This document shows positions 10,566 to 21,216 of a DNA stretch of 64,000 bases, piece after piece. The notes below the pieces were generated by a model that worked only from the letters and a program-made list of their open reading frames with translations, was not told the origin of the DNA and ran no database searches. The stretch covers positions 2,663,562 to 2,727,561 of the forward strand of contig AP031382.1 of assembly GCA_040371205.1 (NCBI GenBank), in the 5' to 3' direction. This DNA is from Rhodanobacter sp. (GTDB lineage: Bacteria; Pseudomonadota; Gammaproteobacteria; Xanthomonadales; Rhodanobacteraceae). The number at the start of each line of letters is the position of its first letter. Position 1 is the stretch's first letter. The position numbers and the translations under genes were made by a program.

Positions 10566-10581
10566 TACCCTAAATGAGTAA
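10565..10581. promoter_or_regulatory. Operator-like palindrome 2, covering the start codon
   Basis: TTACCCTAAATGAGTAA, with outer arms TTAC/GTAA, overlaps the ATG (10574-10576) of the MNT gene. It is the partner of the site at 10544. Binding here would block transcription elongation or, at the RNA level, translation initiation. Confidence 0.6.
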
Positions 10582-11236
10582 GAAAGCCGTCAATCACTCC
10601 ACATCCCTTACCCACAGGCCCACATCGCGCGCAGCGCGTGCGCGCAGCAGCGTGGCCGATGCGCTGTTCACCACAACCCAGCAACGCATGCTGTCCCTGC
10701 TGTTCGGTCAACCACATCGCAGCTTCTTCACCAAGGAGCTGATCGATCTGGCAGGCGGTGGTCGCGGAGCTGTGCAGCGCGAACTGGCGCGCCTGCTGGA
10801 AAGCGGACTGATCGTGCAGACGATGCTGGGCAACCAGAAGCACTACCAAGCCAATGCACAAGCTCCAATTTTTTCCGAGCTATGTAGCATCGTCGCCAAG
10901 ATGCTCGGTCCTGCGGATATCGTGCGTGCAGCGCTTGCTCCGCTCACACACGACTTGCAACTGGCCTTGTTGTACGGTTCGGTCGCCAAACGCGAGGACA
11001 CCGCGATGAGCGATATCGACCTGCTACTGGTTTCCAATACGCTGACGCTGGAGCAGGTCTATGCCGCCCTGGCTCCGGCAGAGAAACAACTGGCTCGCCC
11101 CGTCAGCCCCACGCTCTATACGCAGGCCGAGTTCCGCAAGCGGTTGGCACAAAACAATCCCTTCCTCACCAAACTGCTGGCTGGCGGCATCATCGCGTTG
11201 ATCGGGAACAAGAACGATGTCAGCGCCGCTGAATAA
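10574..11236 (+). CDS. HTH-nucleotidyltransferase (MNT) fusion, antitoxin-like
   Basis: A 220-residue two-domain protein. Residues 30-95 form a winged-helix DNA-binding domain (SLLFGQPHRSFFTKELIDLAGG, then AVQRELARLLESGL and a wing). Residues 125-215 form a minimal nucleotidyltransferase with the exact GS-X10-DxD signature: G135, S136, D147, D149 in LLYGSVAKREDTAMSDIDLL. MNT proteins of MNT/HEPN pairs neutralise the HEPN toxin by transferring AMP to a tyrosine near its active site. The HTH fusion would let this antitoxin also repress its own operon, and two palindromes stand at its promoter and start. Base composition is visibly lower in GC than its neighbours, suggesting transfer. The stop overlaps the HEPN gene by 20 bases. 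Confidence 0.88.
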   Translation: MSKKAVNHSTSLTHRPTSRAARARSSVADALFTTTQQRMLSLLFGQPHRSFFTKELIDLAGGGRGAVQRELARLLESGLIVQTMLGNQKHYQANAQAPIFSELCSIVAKMLGPADIVRAALAPLTHDLQLALLYGSVAKREDTAMSDIDLLLVSNTLTLEQVYAALAPAEKQLARPVSPTLYTQAEFRKRLAQNNPFLTKLLAGGIIALIGNKNDVSAAE

Positions 11237-11642
11237 TTTGGTTCGTATCGGTCAGCTCAAGGCTGAGCCACCGGCGCAAGCCGAATTCGACGGCTTGCTA
11301 CGCTCCGGCCGCATACGGTTGCAGGATGCACAAAACCCGGCATTGAGCTTGGAAAGCCGCTTCGATCTGGCCTACAACGCTGCACATGCGCTGTCCTTGG
11401 CTGCGCTGCGTTGGCATGGATACCGATCGGAGAACCGTTATCAGGTCTTCCAATGCCTGACCCACACGCTGGCGCTGGACGCCGTGCAGTGGCGGGTACT
11501 CGATCAAGCCCATCGCAAGCGCAATCTGGCCGAATACGAAGGCGACCTGGATGTGGACGATGCTCTGGTCGAGGCGCTGGTACGCGTGACTTTCACCGTG
11601 TCCGAGCTTGTTGGAGCCTTGGGACCGGTGCCAGTGGCCTGA
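11217..11642 (+). CDS. HEPN-domain protein, partner of the MNT protein
   Basis: A 141-residue all-helical HEPN-like protein encoded with a 20-base overlap after the MNT gene, the classic two-gene order of MNT/HEPN modules. The helix carrying the active-site motif is LDQAHRKRNLAEYEGD (residues 95-110). Typical toxic HEPN RNases have R-X4-6-H; here R102 is followed after four residues by Y107 instead of His. MNT antitoxins are known to modify a Tyr beside this motif, so Y107 is a natural candidate target, while RNase activity may be reduced or absent. Alternatively this is a regulatory HEPN of the RNxxxY type. Lower GC than flanking genes. Confidence 0.8.
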   Translation: MSAPLNNLVRIGQLKAEPPAQAEFDGLLRSGRIRLQDAQNPALSLESRFDLAYNAAHALSLAALRWHGYRSENRYQVFQCLTHTLALDAVQWRVLDQAHRKRNLAEYEGDLDVDDALVEALVRVTFTVSELVGALGPVPVA

Positions 11643-11669
11643 CACGTTTTGCGTCAATGGCTTCGATCA

Positions 11670-11731
11670 TGCCGCTGCTCCACCTGCATTTGAACGGCAC
11701 GGACGACACCGCCGTGCTGTCAGGCGGCTAA
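11670..11731 (+). pseudogene. Remnant resembling the 3' end of the acyl-CoA dehydrogenase gene
   Basis: This stretch encodes MPLLHLHLNGTDDTAVLSGG and a stop, aligning with the dehydrogenase terminus [18 protein letters not shown]. At DNA level 11698-11731 matches 10469-10502 at 27 of 34 positions by hand count, including an exact 12-mer (CACGGACGACAC), and both copies end in the stop codon in the same frame. It looks like a displaced or second copy of the gene end, left on the far side of the inserted MNT/HEPN genes. It has no start signal and is unlikely to be translated. Confidence 0.55.
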
Positions 11732-11762
11732 AATGTGCACTTTCACCATCGGCGCAGCGACC

Positions 11763-12254
11763 ATGCAGCATCTCACCATCGTCACCACCGGCGGCACCAT
11801 CGACAAGATCTACTTCGACGACAAGTCGGACTACAAGATCGGTGCGCCGCAGATCGGCGAGATCCTCGGCCAGCTCGGCGTGGCCTTCCAGTTCGACGTG
11901 ATCCCGATCCTGCGCAAGGACAGCCTGCACGTGACCGACGAGGACCGCACGCTGATCCGCTCCACCATCGAGGCGCAGCCGCACCGCCACGTGCTGGTGA
12001 CCCACGGCACCGACACCATGGTGGAAACCGCCAAGGTACTGGCCGCCATCCCCGGCAAGGTGATCGTGCTCACCGGCGCGCTGAACCCCGCGCGTTTCCA
12101 GGGCTCGGACGCGGTGTTCAACATCGGCTGCGCGGTGGCTGCGGTGCAGACCCTGCCCGACGGCGTGTACATCGCCATGAACGGGCGCGTGTGGGACCCG
12201 GCGAAGGTTCGCAAGAACCGGGCGGAGAACCGCTTCGAGGAAGCGAAGGCATGA
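11763..12254 (+). CDS. Short asparaginase-like domain protein
   Basis: A 163-residue protein matching only the N-terminal domain of type I/II L-asparaginases: TTGGTIDKIY at residues 8-17 (nucleophile Thr region) and THGTDTMVETAK near residue 80 (Thr-Asp pair). The family's later catalytic Lys is not evident in the segment AVAAVQTLPDGVYIAMNG, and the C-terminal domain that completes the active site is absent. Stand-alone copies of this size exist in Xanthomonadales, so it is probably a genuine short family rather than a broken gene. Activity is doubtful. An upstream in-frame ATG at 11733 would add ten residues but lies inside the preceding remnant. It converges on the M4 protease gene. Confidence 0.8.
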   Translation: MQHLTIVTTGGTIDKIYFDDKSDYKIGAPQIGEILGQLGVAFQFDVIPILRKDSLHVTDEDRTLIRSTIEAQPHRHVLVTHGTDTMVETAKVLAAIPGKVIVLTGALNPARFQGSDAVFNIGCAVAAVQTLPDGVYIAMNGRVWDPAKVRKNRAENRFEEAKA

Positions 12255-12281
12255 AAAAAGGCCCGGCCGCCCGGCCGGGCC
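12254..12281 (-). terminator. Rho-independent terminator of the M4 protease gene
   Basis: Perfect 9-bp stem GGCCCGGCC/GGCCGGGCC with loop GCCC, followed on the minus strand by six T residues (AAAAAA at 12254-12259 on the plus strand). It abuts the stop codon of the asparaginase-like gene and serves the minus-strand protease gene ending at 12324. Confidence 0.85.
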
Positions 12282-12323
12282 CGTACGAAAAACGGCGGAC
12301 CGTCCCTGGCCCGCCGGAGGGTG

Positions 12324-14832
<2,509 letters not shown>

Positions 14833-15390
14833 TCAGAGCATCCCGGTTTCCAGCTTCGCCAGCTCGGACATCATCGAGTGGTTCCACGGCGGGTCGAACA
14901 CCAGGTCGATGTCGGCCTCGGCCACGGTGGGGATCATCTCCAGCTTGGTGCGGGCGTCGTCCACCAGGATGTCGCCCATGCCGCAGCCGGGTGCGGTGAG
15001 GGTGAGCTTGACGTAGACCTTGCGCTGGCCGTCCTCGCGCTGTTCGAGGCTCAAGTCGTAGACCAGGCCGAGCTCGACCACGTTCACCGGGATCTCCGGA
15101 TCGAACACGGTGCGCAATTGGTCCCAGCAGAGCCTTTCCACGTCGGCGTCGGTGGCGTCGGCCGGCACCTCGATCGGCGGCGGCGGCTCTTTGCCCAGCG
15201 CGTCGGCGTCCTTGCCCGCGATGCGGAACAGGTTGCCTTCCACGTACACGGTGAAGCTGCCGCCCAGCGCCTGGGTGATGTAGCCGATCTGGCCGGCCGG
15301 CAGGTTCACCGTCTCGCCCTGCGGCACCATCACCGCCTCGCAGTCGCGCGCCAGGGTGAAGGGTTCGCTGCTCAAACTGAAACCACTCAT
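14833..15390 (-). CDS. sufT: SufT-like iron-sulfur cluster assembly protein
   Basis: A 185-residue protein of the SufT family, an auxiliary factor in Fe-S cluster maturation. The N-terminal segment FTLARDCEAVMVPQGETVNL and YITQALGGSFTVYVEG is specific to SufT. The C-terminal half is a DUF59/MIP18 domain with DPEIPVNVVELGLVYDL and the Cys-containing loop TLTAPGCGMGDIL. The start MSGFSLSSEPF at 15390 fits the family. It stands alone here; the suf operon, with which it is often co-located, is not in the window. Confidence 0.9.
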   Translation of the reverse strand: MSGFSLSSEPFTLARDCEAVMVPQGETVNLPAGQIGYITQALGGSFTVYVEGNLFRIAGKDADALGKEPPPPIEVPADATDADVERLCWDQLRTVFDPEIPVNVVELGLVYDLSLEQREDGQRKVYVKLTLTAPGCGMGDILVDDARTKLEMIPTVAEADIDLVFDPPWNHSMMSELAKLETGML

Positions 15391-15616
15391 GCCACTCGCC
15401 AATCCGTCGTCAATGATGGGCGCCGTGTGGCGCGCCAGACTCTCTATTATGCCGCGCCGCGCCGCTGCCGGCCCGCCCCGGATCAGGGCCGGCGCGATGG
15501 ATGGCAAGCCGCGCACCGCCCGGGCAACGGCGAGGCCGCTGCGGCGACAGGCTATGATCGGTGTTTTGCCTGCTGGATCGATGCATGCGCCACTTCCCTT
15601 CACCCCGTCGCTCGCC

Positions 15617-16039
15617 ATGAAGCCGCGCGCCGTTCTGCTGTTCGTGTTCGGACTGTTCTGCGCCGCGATGATGGGCCTGGCCGTGGGCGCGGCGTGGATG
15701 GTGCTGGCGATGTACCTGCACCGATCCGCCGCGTGGCTGGCATTGCCGGCGGGTGCCGTGCTGGCGTGGGCGGTCCGCCATTGGGTGCGCCGCCCCGGCA
15801 AGGGTGCGGCCGTGATGGCGGCCTTCGCCACCGCGCTGGCCGCGCTTTATTTCAACGTGCTGATGGCCGCGATCCTGCTCGCCGGCAATTTCGACATGGG
15901 CCTCACCGAGGCGCTGCGCACCGCTGGCGTCGGCATGCTGCTCACGCTGGCGCGGCTGGGCATGGGGCCAGCCGATCTTGCCGGGTATGCGCTGGGCGCG
16001 CTGCTGGCCGCGTGGCTGGCCTGGCGCCGGGTGCGGTGA
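15617..16039 (+). CDS. Small polytopic membrane protein, function unknown
   Basis: A 140-residue protein with four hydrophobic segments (LLFVFGLFCAAMMGLAVGAA, WLALPAGAVLAWAV, AAFATALAALYFNVLMAAILL, and LAGYALGALLAAWLAW) and short basic loops, so an inner-membrane protein with both ends probably in the cytoplasm. I do not recognise a family. The ATG at 15617 (MKPRAVLL) is chosen because it begins directly with a basic N-terminus before the first span; ATGs at 15581 and 15554 are alternatives. No good ribosome site is visible. It converges on pntB. Confidence 0.6.
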   Translation: MKPRAVLLFVFGLFCAAMMGLAVGAAWMVLAMYLHRSAAWLALPAGAVLAWAVRHWVRRPGKGAAVMAAFATALAALYFNVLMAAILLAGNFDMGLTEALRTAGVGMLLTLARLGMGPADLAGYALGALLAAWLAWRRVR

Positions 16040-16073
16040 CGCCTGCGGCCATCCGTGGCCCGCACGCTTCAGC

Positions 16074-17530
<1,457 letters not shown>

Positions 17531-17534
<4 letters not shown>

Positions 17535-17833
17535 GCCTTGTCCCCCGGCTTGCCGGCGCTGGGTTTGAACATCTCCAGCATGCGTTCGGTGACCACGTAG
17601 CCGCCGGCGGCATTGCCGGCGCCCAGCAGCACCGCAAGGAAACCCAGCGCGGTCTCGAACGGCGTGGAAGCGTGTCCCAGCGCTATCATGGCGCCTACCA
17701 GCACGATGCCGTGAACGAAGTTGGAACCCGACATCAGCGGCGTGTGCAGGATCACCGGCACCCGCGCGATGATTTCGTGGCCGGTAAACGCAGCCAGCAT
17801 GAAGATGTACAGCGCCAGGAACCCGTCGATCAT
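17531..17833 (-). CDS. pntAB: NAD(P) transhydrogenase subunit alpha part 2 (membrane part)
   Basis: A 100-residue membrane protein, the transmembrane piece of the alpha subunit in three-gene transhydrogenases such as that of Rhodospirillum rubrum. Typical features are GHEIIARVPVILHTPLMSG near residue 18, SNFVHGIVLVGAM and LGAGNAAGGYVVTERML. The ATG at 17833 (MIDGFLALYIF) gives the normal size. It overlaps pntB by four bases. The divergent sigma-factor gene begins 138 bases upstream, so this gene needs its own promoter if it is not read through from pntAA. Confidence 0.94.
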
Positions 17834-17971
17834 GACCCCACCCCGCCAGGACACCGTTGTCCCCGCATCATACGGGTGCCGGTCAACCCGCGCGAGGGTG
17901 CCGCGTTGAACAGCGGTGTCGATCCCTTGGAGCCCAGGCATGCATCAGCCGACGATGCGGGCGAGGCGCCC

Positions 17972-18559
17972 ATGAACGGTCTCGCCGGCACATTCGAAGC
18001 CGAACTGCTGGACGCCGCTGCGCAGGCGGCCCCGGCCACGCTCGACGCCTTCCTGGCCCAGGTGGAACGGCGCGCCTTCCGCGTAGCGGAGCTGAACCTG
18101 CGCAACCGCGAGGATGCGCTGGACGCAGTGCAGGACGCCATGCTGCGGCTGGTCAAGCACTACCGCGACAAGCCGGCCATCGAGTGGGCGCCGCTGTTCT
18201 GGGGCATCCTGCGCCGGCGCATCGTCGATCTGCAGCGCCGCCGCAAGGTGCGCTCGATCGTGGTGGGCTGGCTGGGCGGCGGACGCGACGACGAGGGCGA
18301 CGAGTTGCCCAGTTGGGACCCGGCCGACCACGGGCCCGAACCGCTGGATCGCCTGCAGGACGCGCATGCGTGGAACGACCTCGGCGCCGCGCTGCGCAAC
18401 CTGCCGCAACGCCAGCGCGAGGCCTTCACCTTGCGCATGCTGGAAGAACTGGACGTGGCGGAGACCGCACGGGCCATGGGCTGCTCCGAGGGCAGCGTGA
18501 AAACGCATTTGTCGCGGGCCATGCAAAGGCTGCGCGAGCAACTGGAGGACTGGCGATGA
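17972..18559 (+). CDS. ECF-type RNA polymerase sigma factor
   Basis: A 195-residue sigma-70 family protein of ECF type. Region 2 lies around residues 30-90 (AELNLRNREDALDAVQDAMLRLVKHY, then the -10-binding PLFWGILRRRIVDLQRRRK). Region 4 at residues 140-190 has the HTH LDVAETARAMGCSEGSVKTH before LSRAMQRLRE. The acidic linker between them is longer than usual. It is followed with an ATGA overlap by a membrane-anchored small protein and then a DUF3106 protein, the same order as sigma/DUF3619/DUF3106 cassettes of betaproteobacteria, so the second gene is probably its anti-sigma partner. Target promoters are unknown. Confidence 0.88.
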   Translation: MNGLAGTFEAELLDAAAQAAPATLDAFLAQVERRAFRVAELNLRNREDALDAVQDAMLRLVKHYRDKPAIEWAPLFWGILRRRIVDLQRRRKVRSIVVGWLGGGRDDEGDELPSWDPADHGPEPLDRLQDAHAWNDLGAALRNLPQRQREAFTLRMLEELDVAETARAMGCSEGSVKTHLSRAMQRLREQLEDWR

Positions 18560-18957
18560 ACACGCCGGACAACGACATGTCGAAGATCCCGCTGGAACAA
18601 CGCGCCCGCGAGCTGTACCGCGAAGCGGCGCGCAACCTCGATCCGGCCACCGCAGGCCGCCTGCGCGCCGCACGCCGCGAAGCCCTGGCCGGCACGCGGC
18701 GCGCGGCGCACCCTGTCGCGCGCTGGCTGGTGCCGTCCGGCGCCTGTGCGGCCATTGCCCTGGCCGCCCTGCTGGCACGGCCGTCCGCGCCGCTTCCCGG
18801 CGACCTGGCGCCGACCGCGTCCACCGCCGCCGTCACCGGCGAAACCGACAATTCGCTGCCGCCCGATCCCGAGCAGGCCGACCCCAACCTGTACCAGAAC
18901 CTCGACTTCTACGGTTGGCTGGCCGCCAACGGCAGCGCGCCGGCCTCCACGCACTGA
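18556..18957 (+). CDS. Membrane-anchored protein, DUF3619-like, probable anti-sigma partner
   Basis: A 133-residue protein with a cytoplasmic N-terminal helical region (residues 1-55, acidic/basic, LEQRARELYREAARNLDPATAGRL), one membrane span at about 60-80 (WLVPSGACAAIALAALLA) and a short Pro/Asp-rich outer segment ending NLDFYGWLAANGSAP. The phrase NLDFYGWLA and the context match the small protein that follows sigma factors and precedes DUF3106 genes (DUF3619). Its ATG overlaps the sigma stop by four bases. Sequestering of the sigma factor at the membrane is an inference from this topology and coupling. Confidence 0.72.
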   Translation: MNTPDNDMSKIPLEQRARELYREAARNLDPATAGRLRAARREALAGTRRAAHPVARWLVPSGACAAIALAALLARPSAPLPGDLAPTASTAAVTGETDNSLPPDPEQADPNLYQNLDFYGWLAANGSAPASTH

Positions 18958-18960
18958 CCC

Positions 18961-19431
18961 ATGGCCTCGCCCATCCGCGCATTGCTCTCGCTCGCCCTCG
19001 CCGCCCTGCTCGGCGTCGCCGTCGCGCCCGCGCTGCATGCGCAGGCGGCGCCGACCCGCTGGGACAGCCTTACGCCTGCCCAGCGCGACGTGCTGGCGCC
19101 GTTGCAGCAGGACTGGAACAACCTGCCACCCAAGCGCCAGCAGCATCTGCTGGAGAAGAGCCAGCAGTGGGTAAACCTGCCGCCCGCCAAGCGCGAGCAG
19201 ATCCGTGAGCGCATCGCGCGCTGGCAGCAGATGACCCCCGCCGAACGCAAGCAGGCGCGCGAGAACCAGCGCCTGTTCCGCGAGCTGCCCGCCGCCCAAC
19301 GCGAGCAACTGCACTCCGCCTACCAGCGCTTCCAACAGATGCCGCCCGAGCAGCGCGCCAGGCTGATGCAGCAATGGCACGCCATGCCGCCGGCGGAACG
19401 CGTGCGCTGGCTGCACAGCGCGAGGCATTGA
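18961..19431 (+). CDS. Exported DUF3106 repeat protein
   Basis: A 156-residue secreted or periplasmic protein with a signal peptide (residues 1-27, cleavage after LHA/Q). The mature chain is about six short repeats of the type W-x-x-(L/M)-P/T-P-x-(K/Q/E)-R, e.g. WNNLPPKRQQHLL, WVNLPPAKREQIRER, WQQMTPAERKQARE, MPPEQRARLMQQ, typical of DUF3106 and loosely like Spy/CpxP-type helical hairpins. No function is established. It starts three bases after the preceding stop and completes a three-gene cassette with the sigma factor. A periplasmic sensing role is possible but unproven. Confidence 0.85.
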   Translation: MASPIRALLSLALAALLGVAVAPALHAQAAPTRWDSLTPAQRDVLAPLQQDWNNLPPKRQQHLLEKSQQWVNLPPAKREQIRERIARWQQMTPAERKQARENQRLFRELPAAQREQLHSAYQRFQQMPPEQRARLMQQWHAMPPAERVRWLHSARH

Positions 19432-19476
19432 CGCCACTGGCCGCGCCGCGCGCCGGCCGGTGACGAGAACCCGGTT

Positions 19477-20577
19477 TCAGGCCTGGAAAACCGCCGCGCC
19501 GTCGCGCACCACGCAACTCTTCGCCACCAGTTCGTCCTCGAAATCGGGGACCAGCGCGCCATCCTTCAGCAGCAGCTCGGCGAAATTCACCACATTGCGC
19601 GCAAACATCTCCGAAGCGTGCAGCGGCGTACCGGCCGGCAGGTTGAGCGGGCCGAGGATGACCACGCCGCCCTGCTCCACACGCTCGCCCGGCCGGGTCA
19701 GCTCGCAATTGCCGCCGCTTTCGGCGGCGAGATCCACGATCAGGGCTCCCGGTTTCATGCCCGCGACCATTGCGGCGGTGAGGATCTTCGGCGCCGCGCG
19801 GCCCGGCACGGCGGCGGTACTCACCACCACATCGAACGCCTTGAGGTGTTCGGCCAGCGCCTGCTGCTGCGCCGCGCGCTCCTCGGCCGACAGCTCGCGC
19901 GCATAGCCGCCGCTGCCGGCGGCGCTGACGCCCAGGTCGAGAAACTTCGCGCCCAGCGACTCCACCTGCTCGCGCGTTTCCGGGCGCACGTCGTAGCCCT
20001 CGGTCTGCGCACCGAGACGGCGCGCGGTGGCGATGGCCTGCAGGCCGGCAACGCCGGCGCCGACCACCAGCACCCTGGATGGACGGACCGTGCCGGCGGC
20101 GGTGGTCAGCATCGGGAAGAACTTGGGCGCGGCCTCGGCCGCGATCAGCATGGCGCGGTAACCCGCCACCGCCGCCTGCGAACTCAGCACGTCCATCGCC
20201 TGCGCACGCGTGGTACGCGGCAGCAGCTCCAACGCGAATGCGGTCAGCTTGCGCGCCGCCAGCGCCGCCATGCGCGCGGCCGCGCCGTAGGGCCGCAACT
20301 GCCCCACCACCACGGCGCCTTCGCGCAGACCCGCGAACACCGCATCCTCGGGCGGCAACACGCAGGCCAGCAGGTCGGCCTGCGCCAGCACCTCGCCGGC
20401 CGGAGCGAACGCCGCATCGGCGTAGGCGCCGTCGGGAAAACCGGCCGCCGCGCCCGCACCGTGCTCCAGCAGCACGCGCAAGCCCTTGCCGTGCAGCTTC
20501 TTCGCCATCTCGGGGGTAATCGCCACGCGGCGTTCGCCGGCAGCAGTCTCGCGCAGGGCAGCTACGGTGATCGGCAT
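19477..20577 (-). CDS. pntAA: NAD(P) transhydrogenase subunit alpha part 1 (NAD-binding)
   Basis: A 366-residue soluble subunit that binds NAD(H) and docks on the membrane subunits PntAB/PntB. It has the alanine dehydrogenase/PntA fold: RRVAITPEMAKKL at residues 16-28, PRTTRAQAMDVLSSQAAVAGY near residue 125, and the NAD-binding Rossmann loop VLVVGAGVAGLQAIATARRLGA near residue 170 (GxGxxG). It ends FEDELVAKSCVVRDGAAVFQA as expected before the membrane part in fused versions. GAGGGA eight bases upstream supports the start at 20577. Its partners lie downstream on the same strand but after a 1.6-kb interval filled by the opposite-strand sigma cassette. Confidence 0.94.
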   Translation of the reverse strand: MPITVAALRETAAGERRVAITPEMAKKLHGKGLRVLLEHGAGAAAGFPDGAYADAAFAPAGEVLAQADLLACVLPPEDAVFAGLREGAVVVGQLRPYGAAARMAALAARKLTAFALELLPRTTRAQAMDVLSSQAAVAGYRAMLIAAEAAPKFFPMLTTAAGTVRPSRVLVVGAGVAGLQAIATARRLGAQTEGYDVRPETREQVESLGAKFLDLGVSAAGSGGYARELSAEERAAQQQALAEHLKAFDVVVSTAAVPGRAAPKILTAAMVAGMKPGALIVDLAAESGGNCELTRPGERVEQGGVVILGPLNLPAGTPLHASEMFARNVVNFAELLLKDGALVPDFEDELVAKSCVVRDGAAVFQA

Positions 20578-20687
20578 CGTGCATCCCTCGTGGAAGGTCG
20601 TCGCATCTTGCCACGACTGCACCCGCTTGGACGCGCCGCCGCCGCGCGCTAATCTGATCCACCGTCCGGGGAAACACGGAGAACACG

Positions 20688-21113
20688 ATGTCCGTTGCCG
20701 TCCCGCACGACGAACTGCTGGCGCTGGCGCGCTCCGCGCGCGAACAGGCCCATGCCCCGTATTCACGGTTCGCGGTCGGCGCGGCGCTGCTGGCCCGCGA
20801 TGGCCGCCGCTTCGCTGGCTGCAACGTGGAGAACGCCGCCTACGGCCTGTGCAACTGCGCCGAACGCACCGCGCTGTTCGCCGCCATCGCCGCCGGCTGC
20901 AAGCCGGGCGATTTCGCCGCCATCGCGGTGATCGCCGATACCGCGGCACCGGTCAGCCCCTGCGGCGCCTGCCGCCAGGTGTTGAGCGAGCTGTGCGACG
21001 CCGAGATGCCGGTGCTGCTCGCCAACCTGCATGGCGACACCGCGCAAACCAGCGTGGCGGCGCTGCTGCCAGGCGCCTTCAATCTGCGCGACGCATCGCC
21101 GGGCCCGGGTTGA
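20688..21113 (+). CDS. cdd: Cytidine deaminase
   Basis: A 141-residue homotetramer-type enzyme that deaminates cytidine and deoxycytidine to uridine forms in pyrimidine salvage. Zinc ligands and the proton-shuttling Glu are visible: NCAERTALFAAI around residue 62 (Cys-Ala-Glu) and PCGACRQVLSEL around residue 93 (two Cys). The N-terminal motif APYSRFAVGAALLARDGRRFAGCNVENAA is present. The length is standard. It is divergent from pntAA, 110 bases apart, and followed by two hairpins. Confidence 0.96.
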   Translation: MSVAVPHDELLALARSAREQAHAPYSRFAVGAALLARDGRRFAGCNVENAAYGLCNCAERTALFAAIAAGCKPGDFAAIAVIADTAAPVSPCGACRQVLSELCDAEMPVLLANLHGDTAQTSVAALLPGAFNLRDASPGPG

Positions 21114-21143
21114 AAAGCGCGGCCGCGGATGGCCCCGCCGGAA

Positions 21144-21169
21144 CCCCGCGGTCAGAGTGACCGCAGGGG
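21144..21169 (+). terminator. Hairpin 1 after cdd
   Basis: CCCC-GCGGTCA-GAG-TGACCGC-A-GGGG: a stem of 7+4 bp interrupted by one bulged A, 31 bases after the cdd stop. It has no T-run and is probably part of a bidirectional termination region shared with the convergent DUF3465 gene. Confidence 0.5.
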
Positions 21170-21177
21170 TGCCGAAA

Positions 21178-21202
21178 GGAGCGGCGCCTGCGGCGCCGTT
21201 CC
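21178..21202 (-). terminator. Hairpin 2 between cdd and the DUF3465 gene
   Basis: An 11-bp stem (GGAGCGGCGCC/GGCGCCGTTCC, one G-T pair) with loop TGC, followed on the minus strand by TTTC. It lies 15 bases beyond the minus-strand gene's stop and is a plausible though weak terminator for it. Confidence 0.55.
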
Positions 21203-21216
21203 TGCCGCAAGCGGAC

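Noticed and set aside
10537-11731. MNT/HEPN region as a transposon or insertion sequence
   Set aside because: No transposase, no terminal inverted repeats and no short target duplication; only the imperfect gene-end repeat supports mobility.
12254-12281. Hairpin as a terminator for the asparaginase-like gene on the plus strand
   Set aside because: The A-run precedes the stem on the plus strand and no T-run follows it; it is correctly oriented only for the minus-strand protease.
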